From: Orthonyx spaldingii
Taxonomy: Eukaryota > Chordata > Aves > Passeriformes > Orthonychidae
NCBI GenBank assembly: GCA_013397795.1
Contig: VZTJ01005225.1
Location: 186,001 to 250,000, forward strand
Reading direction: 5' to 3'
Length of the DNA stretch: 64,000 nucleotides
In this document: one piece after another, positions 35,290-48,156 of the stretch
How the letters are laid out: every line of letters begins with the position of its first letter
Position numbering within the stretch: the first letter of the stretch is position 1
Program-made: the position numbers and the translations under genes
Notes under the pieces: generated by a model
The model's input: the letters and a program-made list of their open reading frames with translations, nothing else
Told to the model about the DNA's origin: nothing
The model's database searches: none

Positions 35290-35715
35290 GTAACATAAAG
35301 AGTAGTTCTTTAATAAAATCTTTCGGATGCATAAAATATAGGTATGTGTACGTGCAACACTGGGTTATCACAATTTCTATAAATTCAATTAGTTAGTCTA
35401 TCTAAGCAAGTAAATCCAATAGGAAACTGGTTGCCCTGGTAACCAAGGCTTGGGCCAACCCCTTGGAGTGTCTGCAAGGGCTCTTAGCCCCATTTTTTTT
35501 ATGTGTCCCAATTGCTAGTGCAAAGCAGGATGTCCTTGTTCTTTTCTTGAAAATAAGATTAAATAGAATTTTAAGAAGATGATGTAATGTGTGAGAAAGT
35601 ATAATCTACTATTCTAAAGCATGAGAAAGTGTTAAAAACTATGCAGCTATACATTAAAAACCTACAAAGCTACAAATATATAAAGATTATATAAAAAGCT
35701 GAAAATCTTTAGACA
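35290..35715 (-). mobile_element. LTR-like element C (related to 44740-45167)
   Basis: It shares with the 44.7 kb element the outer block CTACAAAGCTACAAATATAT followed by TATATAAAA. It also shares an internal AATTAGT block, a GGAGTGTCTGCAAGGGC-like patch and a poly(A)-type signal in minus orientation near its low-coordinate end (TTTAATAAAA on the plus strand at about 35309). The minus-strand start would be TGTCTAAAGATTTTCAGC at 35715. Both edges need alignment to confirm. Confidence 0.5.
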
Positions 35716-38700
35716 TCAATTTAATATTAATCTATTTTTCTACAGTCTTTCATTAAACCTAATCAAAATACTGAATAATATGAGCAAATTAATTACATAC
35801 TATTGCCATATTACTGGTAATAGTAACTGCTATACTTTCTTTAGAGCTTTTCCCCTTCCTTTTACTTTTCTATCATTTTCATGCACCAAATTTTAGTTCA
35901 CAATTTCATAAATTCTATGTGTGATAACATTTAATGTCATTAACATTCCTGAGAATAGAAACTTATTGTAAATATTGTGGTTAATTGCAGTCAGTGTCAT
36001 AAAAAGACATTTGAAAATGGGCAATTGTTACTTCATATCTGTGATTTATTGATTATGTATTTGAATATAAATTTCCTTCATACATCCTCTTGAACATTTA
36101 CCCCTAACAATGTCTATCCTCTCATTGTCTTTGTTATCTACTTGCAGTTTAGCTTTACTTACCAAGGTTCAGTTTAATGAAACTCCTTTTTAACTATTCT
36201 CATTCTTCTTAACTTAAAGTAGTTTTAATATGCTGTATACACAACTTACACTGACAACTGGGCACTATGAGGAGGCTAAAAAAAAGCAAATCTATATTTT
36301 GCACCGTATGTTTGTTTTTTTGTTTAAAGTGTTCTCATTTCTAGTATTAGTTGGCTTAGAATATTTTCTCTTTTAATGAGACTTCTGATAGCTCGTCTCT
36401 TTTATAACTGTTAAAAGATTCAAAACTTCTACTTAGCGCTACTTTTAATCAGTCCTCAATGGTGCCATGACCCTGAGAAGTTGAACTAATTACTCCCTAG
36501 ATGAATTCCCAACCACATGAACACACGTTCATAGACCACCTCTGTGAGACACACCTGAATATGCAATGAATGAATATAACAAACAGATTTCTACCACAGA
36601 AAATTCATGATTGTAAATCATATTCTATTATGAGATCCAAATACTGGATCTGAAAACTGGGTTTACCTTGGTGGAAAAAAATGAGAAAATAAAATTATTT
36701 TCAAATAGTTTTGTGTTTTAGCACTATGAATAATTTAGGGTCTGATCATGAATTAAGCGTACATTTTTATAATGACTTGGTAAACTGACGAATCCAACAC
36801 ATTCTGAGTTTCCTGGAGCGGTGGAGGCTTATAATTTCCCCAACTAAACAATACGAATTACCTACTTCAAAAATAACTCTAACATCACTAAATAAATGAC
36901 ATGCAGCTGAAGAATGAAGGAGTATTATTGTAAATGTACTAGTATCAGATAGTATATATGAAGATTAGGGGTCAAACATGAGAAAACATTAATGCAATTT
37001 GGATGTTCCTAGTGGACTTCTGCATGTCAATCAGATGAAATTGTTAATATCCAGTGATATTTTAATTAAATAACAAAGTAGTGAAAATTTGGCAATTATG
37101 GATATTTAGATATGTCACTGTTTTCACTGAAGTCTAAATCAGTGAATATTTATTAAGGGTTACATTTTAAAATATGCCCACGTGTAATTTTTTAAGATAT
37201 CCTCTTGGAACCTGTATTCCCAGTGGGAAGATTCTGCACCCAGACAACTTGATATGAACTGGGTGTTTTACTCACATTTTTGCAGTTAAGCTTGTAGTTT
37301 GAAAGTATTTGTGTGCTAGCCATGTATTGCTAGTTTCATTTGTTCAAACACTGGACAGTGTTTCACTGTCCTGAACACAGACTGTTCCTGTAGGTACCAA
37401 CATGAATCAAGGAAATACACTGAAGTGAGACAGAATTAGAGCAGTACTCCTTATTAAGTTAACGATTTCTACACTGATCTGTTCAGTATAGAAATGCAGG
37501 GGGTCAGGGGATGTTGAAGCCAGAGAGAAATATGGGGGAAAATACATTTGGGCTACAACATGGAAAGAAAATGCAAAGGAGCAATTTTCACTAGAGCAGG
37601 ATTATGTACATGGTGGGCTACATTTTCAGCCTCAACACAATTAATTATAGGAAATACTAACTACCCTCTGCAGACTTACTCTTAGAACAAAAGGTTCTAA
37701 CACATATTCATGAAATCAAGTAACTGCATTAAAGTAATAAATTAAGTCTGTTATTCTGTACATTCAGATACTTCATTCTGTGGAAGTGAGCAAGATAGGT
37801 TCATTCCTGTTTCAACACTTCTCCCTTTATACAGTACATTGAAAACTTTGTCTTAAATGTCCAGAGGATTTTCTGCAATCAGCATTATTTGAATATCTCC
37901 TGTTGGAATGTCTTTTGTTCAGTATGAAGATCCTATACAGTGGTCTTAGAAAAATATTAGGTACATCAAAGACCAGGAAAATACCAACAGAACCAAACCA
38001 ACACCAAAACCAGTGACAAAAACCACCAAACCAACCAGCCAACCAACCAACCCAAAAAAATTATTTTAAATAAAGAAGGAAGCCAGGTTATTCCAAATAT
38101 TTGCCAGAATGTTATTTTCTTGTTTTTTGCAAAGTATATGGTTTTCATCAGTACCTATAATACAAGCTGGATTATAAAGACAAGCAAACACGTGCAATAA
38201 CTTTCATTTAGAATAGAAAGATTATTATTCTGTTACTTACCCATACATCATAAATGTAAAATGGGTAGTCATAATTGTAGTCATAATTGTGTTGTATTCA
38301 ATAAAATTATTTGCAGAATTGACTCTTCTCTGTGTGGCTGGGTATATAAAAATAGAAGTAGGGCATATAAAAATAGATACAATGGTATTATATATTCTCT
38401 TATTAGCAGTGAATTTCCATGTTGAGTCTTTTACTGCTTCTACTGAGTACTTATACTCAAATAAAAAAATTCTCTACAAACATCATAAGTAAATTTCTGC
38501 CATTGTATGGAGTTCTTCCTGACTATTCCAAACTGATGTTTTTGATGAGTTTTCTCACTATTTGTGGTTGATTAATCCAGATATCTCTTTAAAAAAAGAT
38601 AAATCCCATTTTAAAACTATAATTCAAATACAAAGTGAAAGCAAAAATCTATATACATTATAGTGTACGGAAATTGACACCTAAGGAATACAGTTCATTT

Positions 38701-38779
38701 TCCCATCAAGACACTCTACACCATACTCATTCACTCAGTTCTGTACCTGATAAGGCAACAGCACAGATCCTCATGGGAG
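35716..38779. other. no gene seen; CCAA-rich tract
   Basis: Unique AT-rich sequence. A C/A-only stretch with (CCAA)n character lies at 37984-38060; the Trp/Gly-rich minus-strand ORFs through it are repeat translation. Confidence 0.6.
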
Positions 38780-40037
38780 CAATGTTGAGGCATATGCAAG
38801 CGAAGTAGGTGATCTGAGACAGCCAGCAAAATTTCACTAAGGAAAATCATGTCTGACCAGTCTGGTGACCTTCTATGACATCACAATAGCCAACAAGGGA
38901 AAACCAAATTATGTCATCCAGCTTTTCTTCTGTAAGAACTTGTACACAGTGTCATATGATATCCTTATCTCCAAATTGGAAACATAGATTTGAAGGGTTC
39001 AGTGGATAAACTACTGACCGGCTGGATGGACTCATCCAGAAAGTTGCAGTCAATGGTTCTGCATTCAGGAGGAGGCCAATGACAAGTGGTGTCCCTCAGG
39101 TCTCTGTGTTGGGACTGGTTTACTTTAATATCTTTATCAATGACGTAGTGAGATTGAGTGCAGATGACATGAGTCAGGTGGTGCAGTTGAGAGGCCTGAA
39201 GGACAAGATACCATCCAGGGGCATGTGGACAAACATGAGAAGTGGGACCATGAGAACCTCATGAAGTTCAACAATCCAAGCGCAAGGTGCTGCACCTGGA
39301 TAACGGGAATCCCAAACATGAATACAGACAGGGAGAAGGACTCATTTACAACAGCCCTGCCAAGAAGGACTTGTGGATTCTCGTGGATGGAAAGCTGAAT
39401 ATGAGTCAACACCACGTGCTCACAGCCTGGAAAGCCAGCCACATCCTGGGCTGTATCAAAAGAGGAGCAGCCAGCAGGTCGAGGAAGGTGATTCTTCCTC
39501 TCTACTGTGCTCTTATGTGACTCCACCTGGAGTACTTTGTCCAGCTCAGGGATCCTCAGCACAAGACAGACACAGATCTATTAGACTGGGTTCAGAGGAG
39601 GGCCATGAAGAGGCTCAGAGGGCTGGAGATCCTTTGCAATGAAGACAGGCTGAGAGAACTGGGGTTGTTCAGTCTGAAGAACAGAAGTCTGTGCAGAGTG
39701 CTCATTGAGGTCTTCCCATGCTTAAAGGGAGCTTACCAAAAGGAGAGTGACTTTTTACACAAGCAGAGAGTGATGGGACAAGAGGGAACGGTTTTAAACT
39801 AAAAGGCGGTTAAGATTAGGTGTTAGTAAGAAATTTTTTACTGTGAGGGTAATGAGGGACTGCAACACATTGCCCAGAAAAGCTGTGTGTTCCCTATCCT
39901 TGGAGGTGCGCAAAGCCAGATTGTGTGGGATCTCTGAGCAATTTGGTCAAGTGAAAGGTGTCCCAACCCATGGTGGAGGGCTTGGAACTAGATGGTTGTT
40001 AAGGTCCCTTCCAACCCAAACCATTCTACAATTCACA
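38780..40037 (+). mobile_element. CR1 LINE, RT C-terminal half and 3' UTR
   Basis: The element starts in the RT region (GATCTGAGACAGCCAGCAAA, then a GTCTGACCAGTCTGGTG block). It passes through the conserved SGVPQ-SVLG-L block, CTGCACCTGGATAACGGGAA and the ATTCTTCCTCTCTACTG block, and ends with the 3' UTR (TTTTTTACTGTGAGGGTAAT, AAGGTCCCTTCCAACCCAAA, CCATTCTACAATTCACAG). About 1.26 kb are kept, 5'-truncated. It is one of the longer CR1 pieces here and may start slightly earlier. Confidence 0.9.
39079..39802 (+). pseudogene. CR1 reverse transcriptase remnant, frameshifted
   Basis: Frame pieces show TSGVPQVSVLGLVYFNIFIND, where the usual Gln-Gly of the PQG block is changed, then SADD in place of the usual aromatic-Ala-Asp-Asp active site block. 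A different frame gives LVDGKLNMSQ and SRSRKVILPLYCAL, and another LRELGLFSLKNRSL. At least two frame changes and internal stops show it is inactive. This is established CR1 domain order; no function remains. Confidence 0.85.
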
Positions 40038-43000
40038 GTTGCCTATCCTGACATAAATCTTAATATGTGGCCCCACTACTGTTGAGGACAAACATATTCT
40101 GAAGACTACAATAGTGGATATCCAAGGAAGCCATTTTTCTGTGCTAATTTGGAAATACTGATGTTTTTCTTTTTACAGCTTTTAAAAATTTTATTTGAAA
40201 TAGTTCACTTGGATCTATGTTAAAAACTGATTGTGAAACATTGAGTTATGAAGGATTATGTGCTGATATACAGACAGTAGGGTCTGTAACCTCTCACTTC
40301 CAAAACACCTTAATATTCTTCTGCCTTTTTAGAAAAACTGCATAATATTTTTGCAAAGAGTAGTATTGTTTCTGCTGCCAATTGAGTCCACTAAACAGGT
40401 TTTCTGTCATTTCTTAAATGGAGTTCCATGTTAGCATATATATATTAAATCATTGGGAGATAACTGCATGAAATTCACCATATAATTACCGGAACTCTTG
40501 GTACAGAAGTAGCTAAGACAATGGAAAAAAAATGGCAATTTGCTGGCAATAATCCAAAACTAACAAGACGTGTGTTTGAGAACTGAACATACAGAGAAGC
40601 AAGTAAATATAATTATATTCAGGGAAAATAGATAATGAATTATTTCTGCAATAAGTTTGCAATTACATATCTGTAGAAAAAGACTACATCTACCTTTCAA
40701 AATCATAGTGTAATGTATTGAGTTAAAGCAAGATTTTCATCTAATAAGTAGCCGATACTACTTTGTTCATATTACTCACTTAAAAGATTGTAAATGGTAT
40801 TTTGGCTATGAACTACTTTAAAAGTAGAGTTAATTCCTCATTTAGAAGCTAATGAAAATTTTGACAATAAGAGTATTTTGTCATACAGGATTAGCATAAT
40901 CTTTCTTCCTATTTTCTTAAAAAGTGTAACAGTAGGTACATATATTGAGTTTTTGTAAACAGTGCATTTCATATAAAATGGACGTCAAGTCCCTGAGTCA
41001 GTATCTCACCTCTTACATAACATCTTTAGTGACATAAATTTGCTTATATGAAGAAACACTGAATTAGAATAAAAAAACAGAGAGAGTTCATCTTTCTATA
41101 CTACTTCTTTTTCCTCCTTTTGGACAAAGTCAAAATAGAACTTTCTTTCCTCAAACTGATATGACTAGTTACTGCTGAATCTTGTAAGATTAGCAGAGAG
41201 AGATGCAGAAAGTATGATTTATATTTAAAAGTACCTGTCAATTATTGTGATTGACTTAGATTTTTGTAAAACAAAATTTTCTGAGGAAGAACCCAATACC
41301 GCATTTTGAAAGCCTCCTATATCTTCTATATGATGTGGGATAAAAACATATAAAATATGGCTTACGTAGATATTATATGTATGTCTAGTATTAATACTGA
41401 AGACTTTTTCATTTAGTCTATTTTTAAAAAAAAACAACCAACCAACCATTCTATTTCATATGGCTTTGCAGAATAAATTATTCTCTTCTCATGGTTTCAG
41501 ATGTGAGTCTGGAAGGCAAGAAAGATACTGGTTAATCGAGTAGTATAACCACCTGTATTCAGAGGTGTGTAAATTCCTCATACTACTTCTAGAAAATTTT
41601 TGAATCTAAAAACTCTAAATGAATATAGTATTCTGCAATTTATAAGAAGTTTCCATTAAATCCTTTCACCACTGAGCAAGAATTTAACGGGTTTCAGAAA
41701 TATCACTATAAAAAATGTTGTCAATTCTCTCCTGCAAATACACTGTCTTTGTTCACTTTAAAAATTAATTGATGCATATTTTTTTATGGCAAATGTTATG
41801 AACAGTTTTAAAATGTATGCATTTCTCCTTTGTTTTTTAACTCTTAACTCTCTGGAAGATAGCCAGAAGTATTGTTCACAAACAAAAAACAGTGTAACAT
41901 TTAAAAAGTTTTAACATCTGAAACCTGGGCCTTCTGCCCAGGAGACATTGATTAAAGAAAACGTTATGGCAGTTATTCAAGAATGAAAGAGATGCTTCCT
42001 TTAGATATACAGAATATGTCATTGTTTAGGAGCCGTAAACTGCATGAAATAGATTTAATAGAAGCTAATTTGCATAACTTTCCATATCCAGGATATTTGA
42101 AAAAAAGTTACACTTTTGCTTCTGTGAGGTGCCTTTCAAATAAGAAGTTATTTAAAGGCTAAAATCAATTTGCTATAGAGTACCATGCTTTCTGATGGGA
42201 ATAGAGAAAAGATGACTGAAAGTTGTTTTTTACCATGATAGAGTTTTTACCTCTGGTTATTATCACCTCATACATTCATCATTATATACTACTCTTTTTT
42301 TTTTTATTATATCGATTTATTTTATTGCTTAAGACATTTTGTACTTGTATGAAATTCAGAAAACATTGATTTACTTAAATTATTCAATGCTTTAGTATAT
42401 GGCTATTATGTAATTTAACACTTTAGACAAATCAATACACTTTTAAAAATTGCTTTCCTTATTCAGAAGATTTATAAATGTACTTTTCTGGACTCATTTG
42501 TTTGCTAGAAGGTAATGATGTTTTATACATAATCTATTTTAAGACTATATGAGGTTATATATATATACATATGTATAAATACGTAAATAGTTACAAGTAA
42601 TATGAATAATTTAAGCTTGCCTAAAGCAAGCTGTAATGTAGAATATGCCTTTACACTTACAACATTATTCTCAGATATATCATGACATGGCCATATAAAG
42701 ATATTTTTTTTAACTTGAAATCATTGCTTGATGTTAAGGTTATTTCTTCCGGTATTCTAGAAACTGGAAATTTTGGCTTTTGACAGAGAACAACTTTCAG
42801 TTGCCTGTAGAAAGGTCTAAGGCAGTGGATAAGTTGTGACCACTAATTGACTTTTGTAGTTGGGTTACAGATAAGAAGTGTGTGATCAAATATGACAAGT
42901 GAAAACATCACCTACAGGCTGATAACTCCATCAGAAAGAAATAAATCTGTGCCATGTTCATACTGAAATGCACAGTCATGAGACAATGCTTTTGTATGTT

Positions 43001-43318
43001 AAGGGTACTGATCCGTTCCTTATTCCATGTACATAATCATTACACTTAACAAAAGTTATTTTAGAAAGTAAAAAATTCCCATTGATTAAATGAGCCACTG
43101 ATTCACATCAAAATAATTCATATTTTTATCCAAATGTATACTAGAACAAAGAAGTTATTGAACAAGCAGCTTGTACAGCATCATTTCTCTGCAAGAAAAT
43201 CCTTTTAACCTACTAAATAGAACAATGAGAAGCTGCGAGTTAATCCTGATTTATTATTCAAATTATATTTATATTAAGAAATGTATGGACAACAGTCATA
43301 TTTGAATAGAAATTAAGT
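40038..43318. other. no gene seen
   Basis: Unique AT-rich sequence with short A/T runs and a small (AT)n patch at about 42557-42575. No exon or repeat family is recognised. Confidence 0.6.
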
Positions 43319-43385
43319 ATTTCATTAGCTCAGTTGGTTAGAGCATGGTGCTAATAGCACCAAGATGTTATACCCACATATGGGC

Positions 43386-43803
43386 TGTTGCTTTGCTGTT
43401 TCGGTGCTGGACTTCTCTGGGACCACCGTGCCCACCCTCGGTAGCCCCCTTAGCTCAGGAGCTCCAGTCCAGGGCCGGGCGGTGGCAGCTGCTTGCAGGT
43501 ATAAGTGCAGATGGACCACTTGCCTTTTATCAGCATTCTTTATTTCCCTCACAGAGGAAAAAGGAAGGTGCAAAGAACAAATCGCAAGATGGTAAACCTG
43601 GCAAAATGGCCCCAATCGTCACTCGCCTGGGCTTCTTATGCCTTCTGTCAGGGGAGGGCAAGGCGAGGGACAAGCCAATGGGCAAATGATTGACCAGTGA
43701 CATCTGGCCAATCCTGGGTAAACAGGGGCGGGACATGTAAAAAACAGCACTAAGTATGGTTAGCTCACTGGCATGAATTCCCGGCGTCTGCCACACTGCT
43801 ACA
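43386..43803 (-). mobile_element. ERVK-type solo LTR inserted in the SINE
   Basis: The minus strand begins TGTAGCAGTGTGGCAGACGC at 43803 and ends in CAAAGCAACA at 43386, giving 418 bp. It is flanked by ATGGGC (43380-43385) and ATGGAC (43804-43809), a 6-bp duplication with one change, typical of ERVK integrases. Promoter parts stand in the right order in minus orientation: a GC box (43732-43725), ATTGG boxes near 43712, 43679 and 43616, CATAAGAAG as TATA-like box near 43640, and AATAAA at 43544-43539. No primer site or coding sequence adjoins it. It is much more GC-rich than its surroundings, which produces long ORFs on both strands that are not genes. Confidence 0.88.
43539..43544 (-). promoter_or_regulatory. 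poly(A) signal of the SINE-nested LTR
   Basis: AATAAA on the minus strand, about 95 bases downstream of the CATAAGAAG box, marks the R region and fixes the LTR orientation. Confidence 0.6.
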
Positions 43804-43879
43804 ATGGACCATTCACTTAGGAGTTGAATTTGGTGATCCTTGTGGGTCCATTCCAACTCAGAATATTCTGTGGTCTGTG

Positions 43880-44739
43880 AATGTTACTTTTATCTCCTCC
43901 ACTGAAAAAAATGTCCAGGAAAAACCCAAACCCCTATATTTGGGTTCTTTACTGGTTATTTACCTGTTTAAAATTAGAATGCATGCTGACCATTATGGTT
44001 GCATAGCTCAGTTTTTCCTACGCATGTTGGACAGCTGATGAATTAGCAGGACATCTTTTTTCTTTTTTAAAGTTCCCCTTTTTTCACCTATTTCAATGAC
44101 AAGGAAAAATCCTCTTTGCCTGTCAATTAACAGTTTTACTTCCTTTGTCTCATTCCTTTTCTTAGAAATTTTATCTCCCATAGACCTGTATTAACTCACA
44201 TTAATGCTCTGGAACTGTGTCTGTATCATCAATTGCAGTATACAAAATTATTTCTAAAGCTTAAAACTGTACATACAATCCATATGCATAATTCATTTCC
44301 ACAGAGGTTTAAAGTTCAAACTTGCTGCATTGCAAGATTCCTTCTGTTTTGCTCCAGGCTCCATGAAACTGTTTTAGATCTTGAAAATAAAAATACTCTG
44401 TAGGTAGCAGTATGGATCAGTTTATTCAATAATCTTTCCTACCTGAAACTGTATAGTGTGGCCGTTAAGAAACACCTTTAAGAATCTTAAAGAACCCCAT
44501 TTTTAGAGGTCAGGATGAAGTTACATTGAAATAGTATTGCCTTAATTATGAAGGAATTGTCTAGGGTTTTCTGCAGTAACATACATATTTTCTGCAGTAT
44601 TTGCCACATTATTGATGTTTTGTCAGATGCAGGAATATTTTTATTGTAAGGGCTTATACTGGGGAATTATTCAACTCTCATGCATGTTGCCTTTTTCCCA
44701 ACTTGGAAATGAAAATCAAGATAATTTTTAGTATAGAAG
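43880..44739. other. no gene seen
   Basis: Unique AT-rich spacer between the SINE and LTR-like element D. Confidence 0.55.
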
Positions 44740-45167
44740 CTAATATAAAGGTGGATCTTTATTTGGAGGCCTCCAGGCACAGTTATGCAAGAGTGTCCAC
44801 AAAAGCCCACCCCCCACAGGGTTACATACAGTTTTATAGGTTTTAGAAAATTAGTATAATCGATAAAAAGTACCAGTTAGGAGGACAAGTGATGACACAA
44901 TTCTCCCCCAGGTTAAGCCCTTTCTCTGGAGTCCCCCCTTTGGTACTAGTTGTACTTTGTTTATGAAAATGTGTCTCAAAGAGCTGTTTTCAACCTTGAT
45001 AGCCAGGGAGAACCAAGATAGGATAGGGGCCCTGGAATTTGTTTTGTCTTCCTGCCTAGGAAAATGTTGAAGCTAAGATACAATATGAAGCTACAAAGCT
45101 GCAAATATATGTGTAAAGAATACACAGAATATATAAAAGAAAAGATGAAAAAAACAAAACGGCAACA
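44740..45167 (-). mobile_element. LTR-like element D (related to 35290-35715)
   Basis: The minus strand would start TGTTGCCGTTTTG at 45167. It contains ATATATTTGCAGCTTTGTAG near that end and an AATAAAG signal at about 44764-44758 near the other. The AAGCTACAAAGCTGCAAATA block and several middle blocks are shared with element C. The edges and target duplication are unresolved. Class is not determined. Confidence 0.55.
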
Positions 45168-45304
45168 TGCAGAACCATATTTATTTATCCTGAGAGATGC
45201 TATAAGGGGGTACTGTACTATTTAAAGCATTAGGAAAAAAAAGTGTCAATTTTTAGGCTCTTACTGTGCAATGGGTGTATACCTAATAAGGAGTGATAGA
45301 TGAC

Positions 45305-45382
45305 ACTGTCCATGACAGGTGGGACAGACTAGGTTATCTTTGAAAGTCCATTTCAACCCAGACCGTTCTATGATTCTGTGAT
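45305..45382 (+). mobile_element. short CR1 3' terminus
   Basis: The piece includes GGACAGACTAGGTTATCTTT, AAGTCCATTTCAACCCAGAC and the end CGTTCTATGATTCTGTGAT, which is the last ~75 bp of CR1 including its terminal octamer-like repeats. It is extremely 5'-truncated. Confidence 0.85.
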
Positions 45383-48136
45383 CTACCTTCTGGCCACACA
45401 GAAATTTTGCCTGGCTTGGGAGGACACAGAGATGAAGGGTCAACTTGAAATTCGCACTGCCTTCTTGTTCCATTAAAGATGGTCCTAAAATGACTCAATA
45501 ATCATGATTAGAAGATCTGCTCTTCCAAGGTATAGAAGGTGTAAGCTACAATGTGGGTATATCATGAATTCTGGGAATTATATGCTTATATAAGGAATTT
45601 AAATATAATAATAATAGTAATCAATCTAACTAAGAGCACACTACCCATTTTACTGTGCTCCAGAAGAGACACACAGATTGCTTGTGGCTTTGCTGGGTAT
45701 GTCTTTCAAACAAACATACAATATATAATGATATATGCTGAAATATTCAAAGATGCTCTTAGAGAGTTTTTACTTTTTCCTTGCTGAATGAATGGTTTCA
45801 GTAGGAGATTCTACACAGAGGTTAACGATGGTCTTGACTGATTAAAACAGAAAAACCCATGGATATATCATCGTGAGAAAACCATTAAGATACAAGAAAG
45901 AAAGTTGGAACTACCATTCTACCTTATAGCGGTGTACCTTAACGTAATATAGATTTAGTGACAAGACATGAACAGAAGGCTCATCCAAACTATTTAGTAG
46001 AGGAGTGAAATAATTACTTGGATTTATGACATTGTACTGGGCAATTCAAGCAAGGACACTTATTTCCTATTTCTTAAAAATCCTTTCCTTACAACAAGAG
46101 CATTCCAGTGGACTGAGCCACCAGCAGCCTGGTTCATTCCATATGTAACAATCAGGACCTAGTGTACCTAATTAATAAACAGATGGCAATAGCCCTGTGG
46201 GTCTTTAAGTCAGTAAGGGCTTTTGTGCTCCACTGGTTATGTCACAATATCCTTTCTTAAGGGATGCATATGCCAAGACTGTGTAATGGCACAGCAGATG
46301 CTTCATCTTGGTTTCAGCAAGGCAGGAAGCCTGCCAAGATCCCAAGGTAGTGTCCAGACAGTTATGGAATGAGCTTAATCTTGTTACAGCGGGAGGCAGA
46401 GTCTGCCCCAGGAGAGATGAGGAGCATAATTCAGAATAGAAATGATTTTGCAATTCAGAGAACAAGTAGGGTTGCAGAGGAGTGACCTCCTTAGGTAACA
46501 CAATGCATAACTAACCTCCCAGGGAAGCACTCTCCACTCTGATGAGTGTGCTGATGACCTTTCTAGTTTAGTTCTGTCTTGTGGCATCCCCAGATACTTC
46601 CTGGGGACAGCAATTCAAAACCAGCTAGGAAGTTTCTGTCCTAAGACGTGGGCACAAGAATGAGATAAATGTCATGCTACAATGGGGAAAATTTAGCTAA
46701 ACATGCATTAGAGACATGAATGATACTTCTGGCTATAGTGGAAAATATTGTTATTATTTCATTTTGGATTTATGGTGTCATTTTTTGGCACACTCAGCAT
46801 ACATGATTTCCAAATTATTGGTAAATAGTGTTTTGGTTGGAACTGTGAATGCAAATATTATTCTGTGCAAAACAGTGGAAAAATTTATCATATATATATA
46901 AAAACCTAGCAGGTCAAGGACTAGTAGCATGCCTATTTAGATGACTGCTGTATCATTCTATTACTTAAAACATTTGGAGACACTACTTGTCAAGTAGCAC
47001 ACTGTAAGAGATCCCCTTTTTCTGATTTCAGTTTCCACGAAGAAGAAGTATCTGCAAGTGTTAATGTCACTTACAATGTCAGCATGAATTCATTCTAAAC
47101 AACTGTAGGTATATCAGTTCCTTTCTGTTTGTTCACAAGAGATACAACTTGTTGGAATCGCTATGCATTTGCTATGGGACAGGCATGTGCTCTACAGTGA
47201 TGCCTGCTTAATTGTAGCAGTCCATGAGAACCGAGACACAGTCCTGTTTCTAACCACTCTGTAACTGCAGGAACTTCCAAGGCAATGGTTGCTAACCACA
47301 AACATGACCAAAGGTAGCTGCAATTATTTAACCCAGTACAATACCAGGATGGACTAGGTTTTGGAGGATTCCCTATAATAGAGGTTAGACATGGATTTTC
47401 TCGGACAAGTAGAAAAGCCATTTATTTCTGATTTTGCCATTCACAGATATAGTTCATATTTCACAGTCACTTTTTATTAAAATTTTTGAGTAGTTGCAAG
47501 GGGACAGAAAATTAAACCAAAATGTAATTATTTAAGCAACTACTTTGCTTTGTGGCAAGCTGAATTAGTACGGATAGACAAATCTCTCAGTGAAGACTTG
47601 TTGCTTGTGATATCTGCTATGATTTCGCTGTTATGGGCAGTAAATAAGGAAACCAAGCAGAGAAGTCTTATTATTTTCTGCTGCATCCTAAAGAATCCAC
47701 TACTTCAGTAGCCTCTTACCTATGACTGAATAACATAATCTACAGACTACTGAGTTTACGTGATACAAATGCCATCAGCAGAGCCATGAGTGACAAGTAC
47801 TGTTAATGCCATAAGGCTCCAGAAACAGAGTGTGTGCCTAGTCCTTGCCTTTGCTATTCAGGAAGAAGATTCCACTGAGTCATGTTAAACATCCTCTTAT
47901 AGGCATGAAAAATTCTGCCTTGGTTCTCATAATCTTTTTGCTTTAACTTAAATTAATACTGTTGACTGATTCTCTTTAAAAATCCTATGCAAAATTATGC
48001 CTACAAGTCAGCTTTAAAGATCTGAAAATTGCTTAATCTAGCATTTAGGCACAACTGTCTTTGGAATAGTCCTGTAATTGCAGGGGAGGATAGAGTCCAT
48101 CAGTTCCCTGTACTAGAAGGAATGCTCTCTTTTTTC
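45383..48136. other. no gene seen; a few GC-richer patches
   Basis: Mostly AT-rich unique sequence. Patches at about 46080-46640 and 47150-47420 are richer in GC and contain LTR-like GC/AT alternation, but I recognise neither ends nor a family. No coding region is supported. Confidence 0.5.
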
Positions 48137-48156
48137 TTTTTTTTTTTTTTTTTTTT
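48137..48156. repeat. T homopolymer (20 bases)
   Basis: T20 inside a longer T-rich block (48128-48168). It could be the reverse complement of a retroposed poly(A) tail, but no source sequence is recognised next to it. Confidence 0.9.

Larger units (their letters stand above)
43319..43879 (+). mobile_element. TguSINE1-like SINE, split by an LTR insertion
   Basis: The head (43319-43385) resembles a tRNA-Ile. It has an A-box TAGCTCAGTTGG at 43326-43337, then TTAGAGCATGGTGCTAATAG with the Ile-type anticodon loop, and a decayed B-box/T-arm. The tail (43804-43879) is CR1-like: ATTCACTTAGGAGTTGAATT, GATCCTTGTGGGTCC, ATTCCAACTCAGAATATTCT and a TG-rich end. Joined, head and tail make about 137 bp, with the arrangement I recall for the zebra finch SINE. 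The 418 bases between are a separate LTR. The tRNA part has no intact T-arm and is not a tRNA gene. Confidence 0.85.

Noticed and set aside
37827..38148. Trp/Gly-rich minus-strand ORFs resembling membrane peptides
   Set aside because: They are translation of the CCAA-rich simple-sequence tract.
43319..43395. tRNA-Ile gene
   Set aside because: The A-box and anticodon arm are tRNA-like, but the T-arm and acceptor stem do not pair and a CR1-type tail follows after the LTR, so it is a SINE head.
43325..43856. Five ORFs on both strands of 62-114 codons
   Set aside because: They are produced by the GC-rich LTR nested in the SINE.
47032..47098. Possible last exon (acceptor TTTTTCTGATTTCAG, then an open frame with two N-glycosylation motifs ending in TAA)
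   Set aside because: It is only about 22 codons, with no partner exon and no conservation evidence; such matches are expected by chance.
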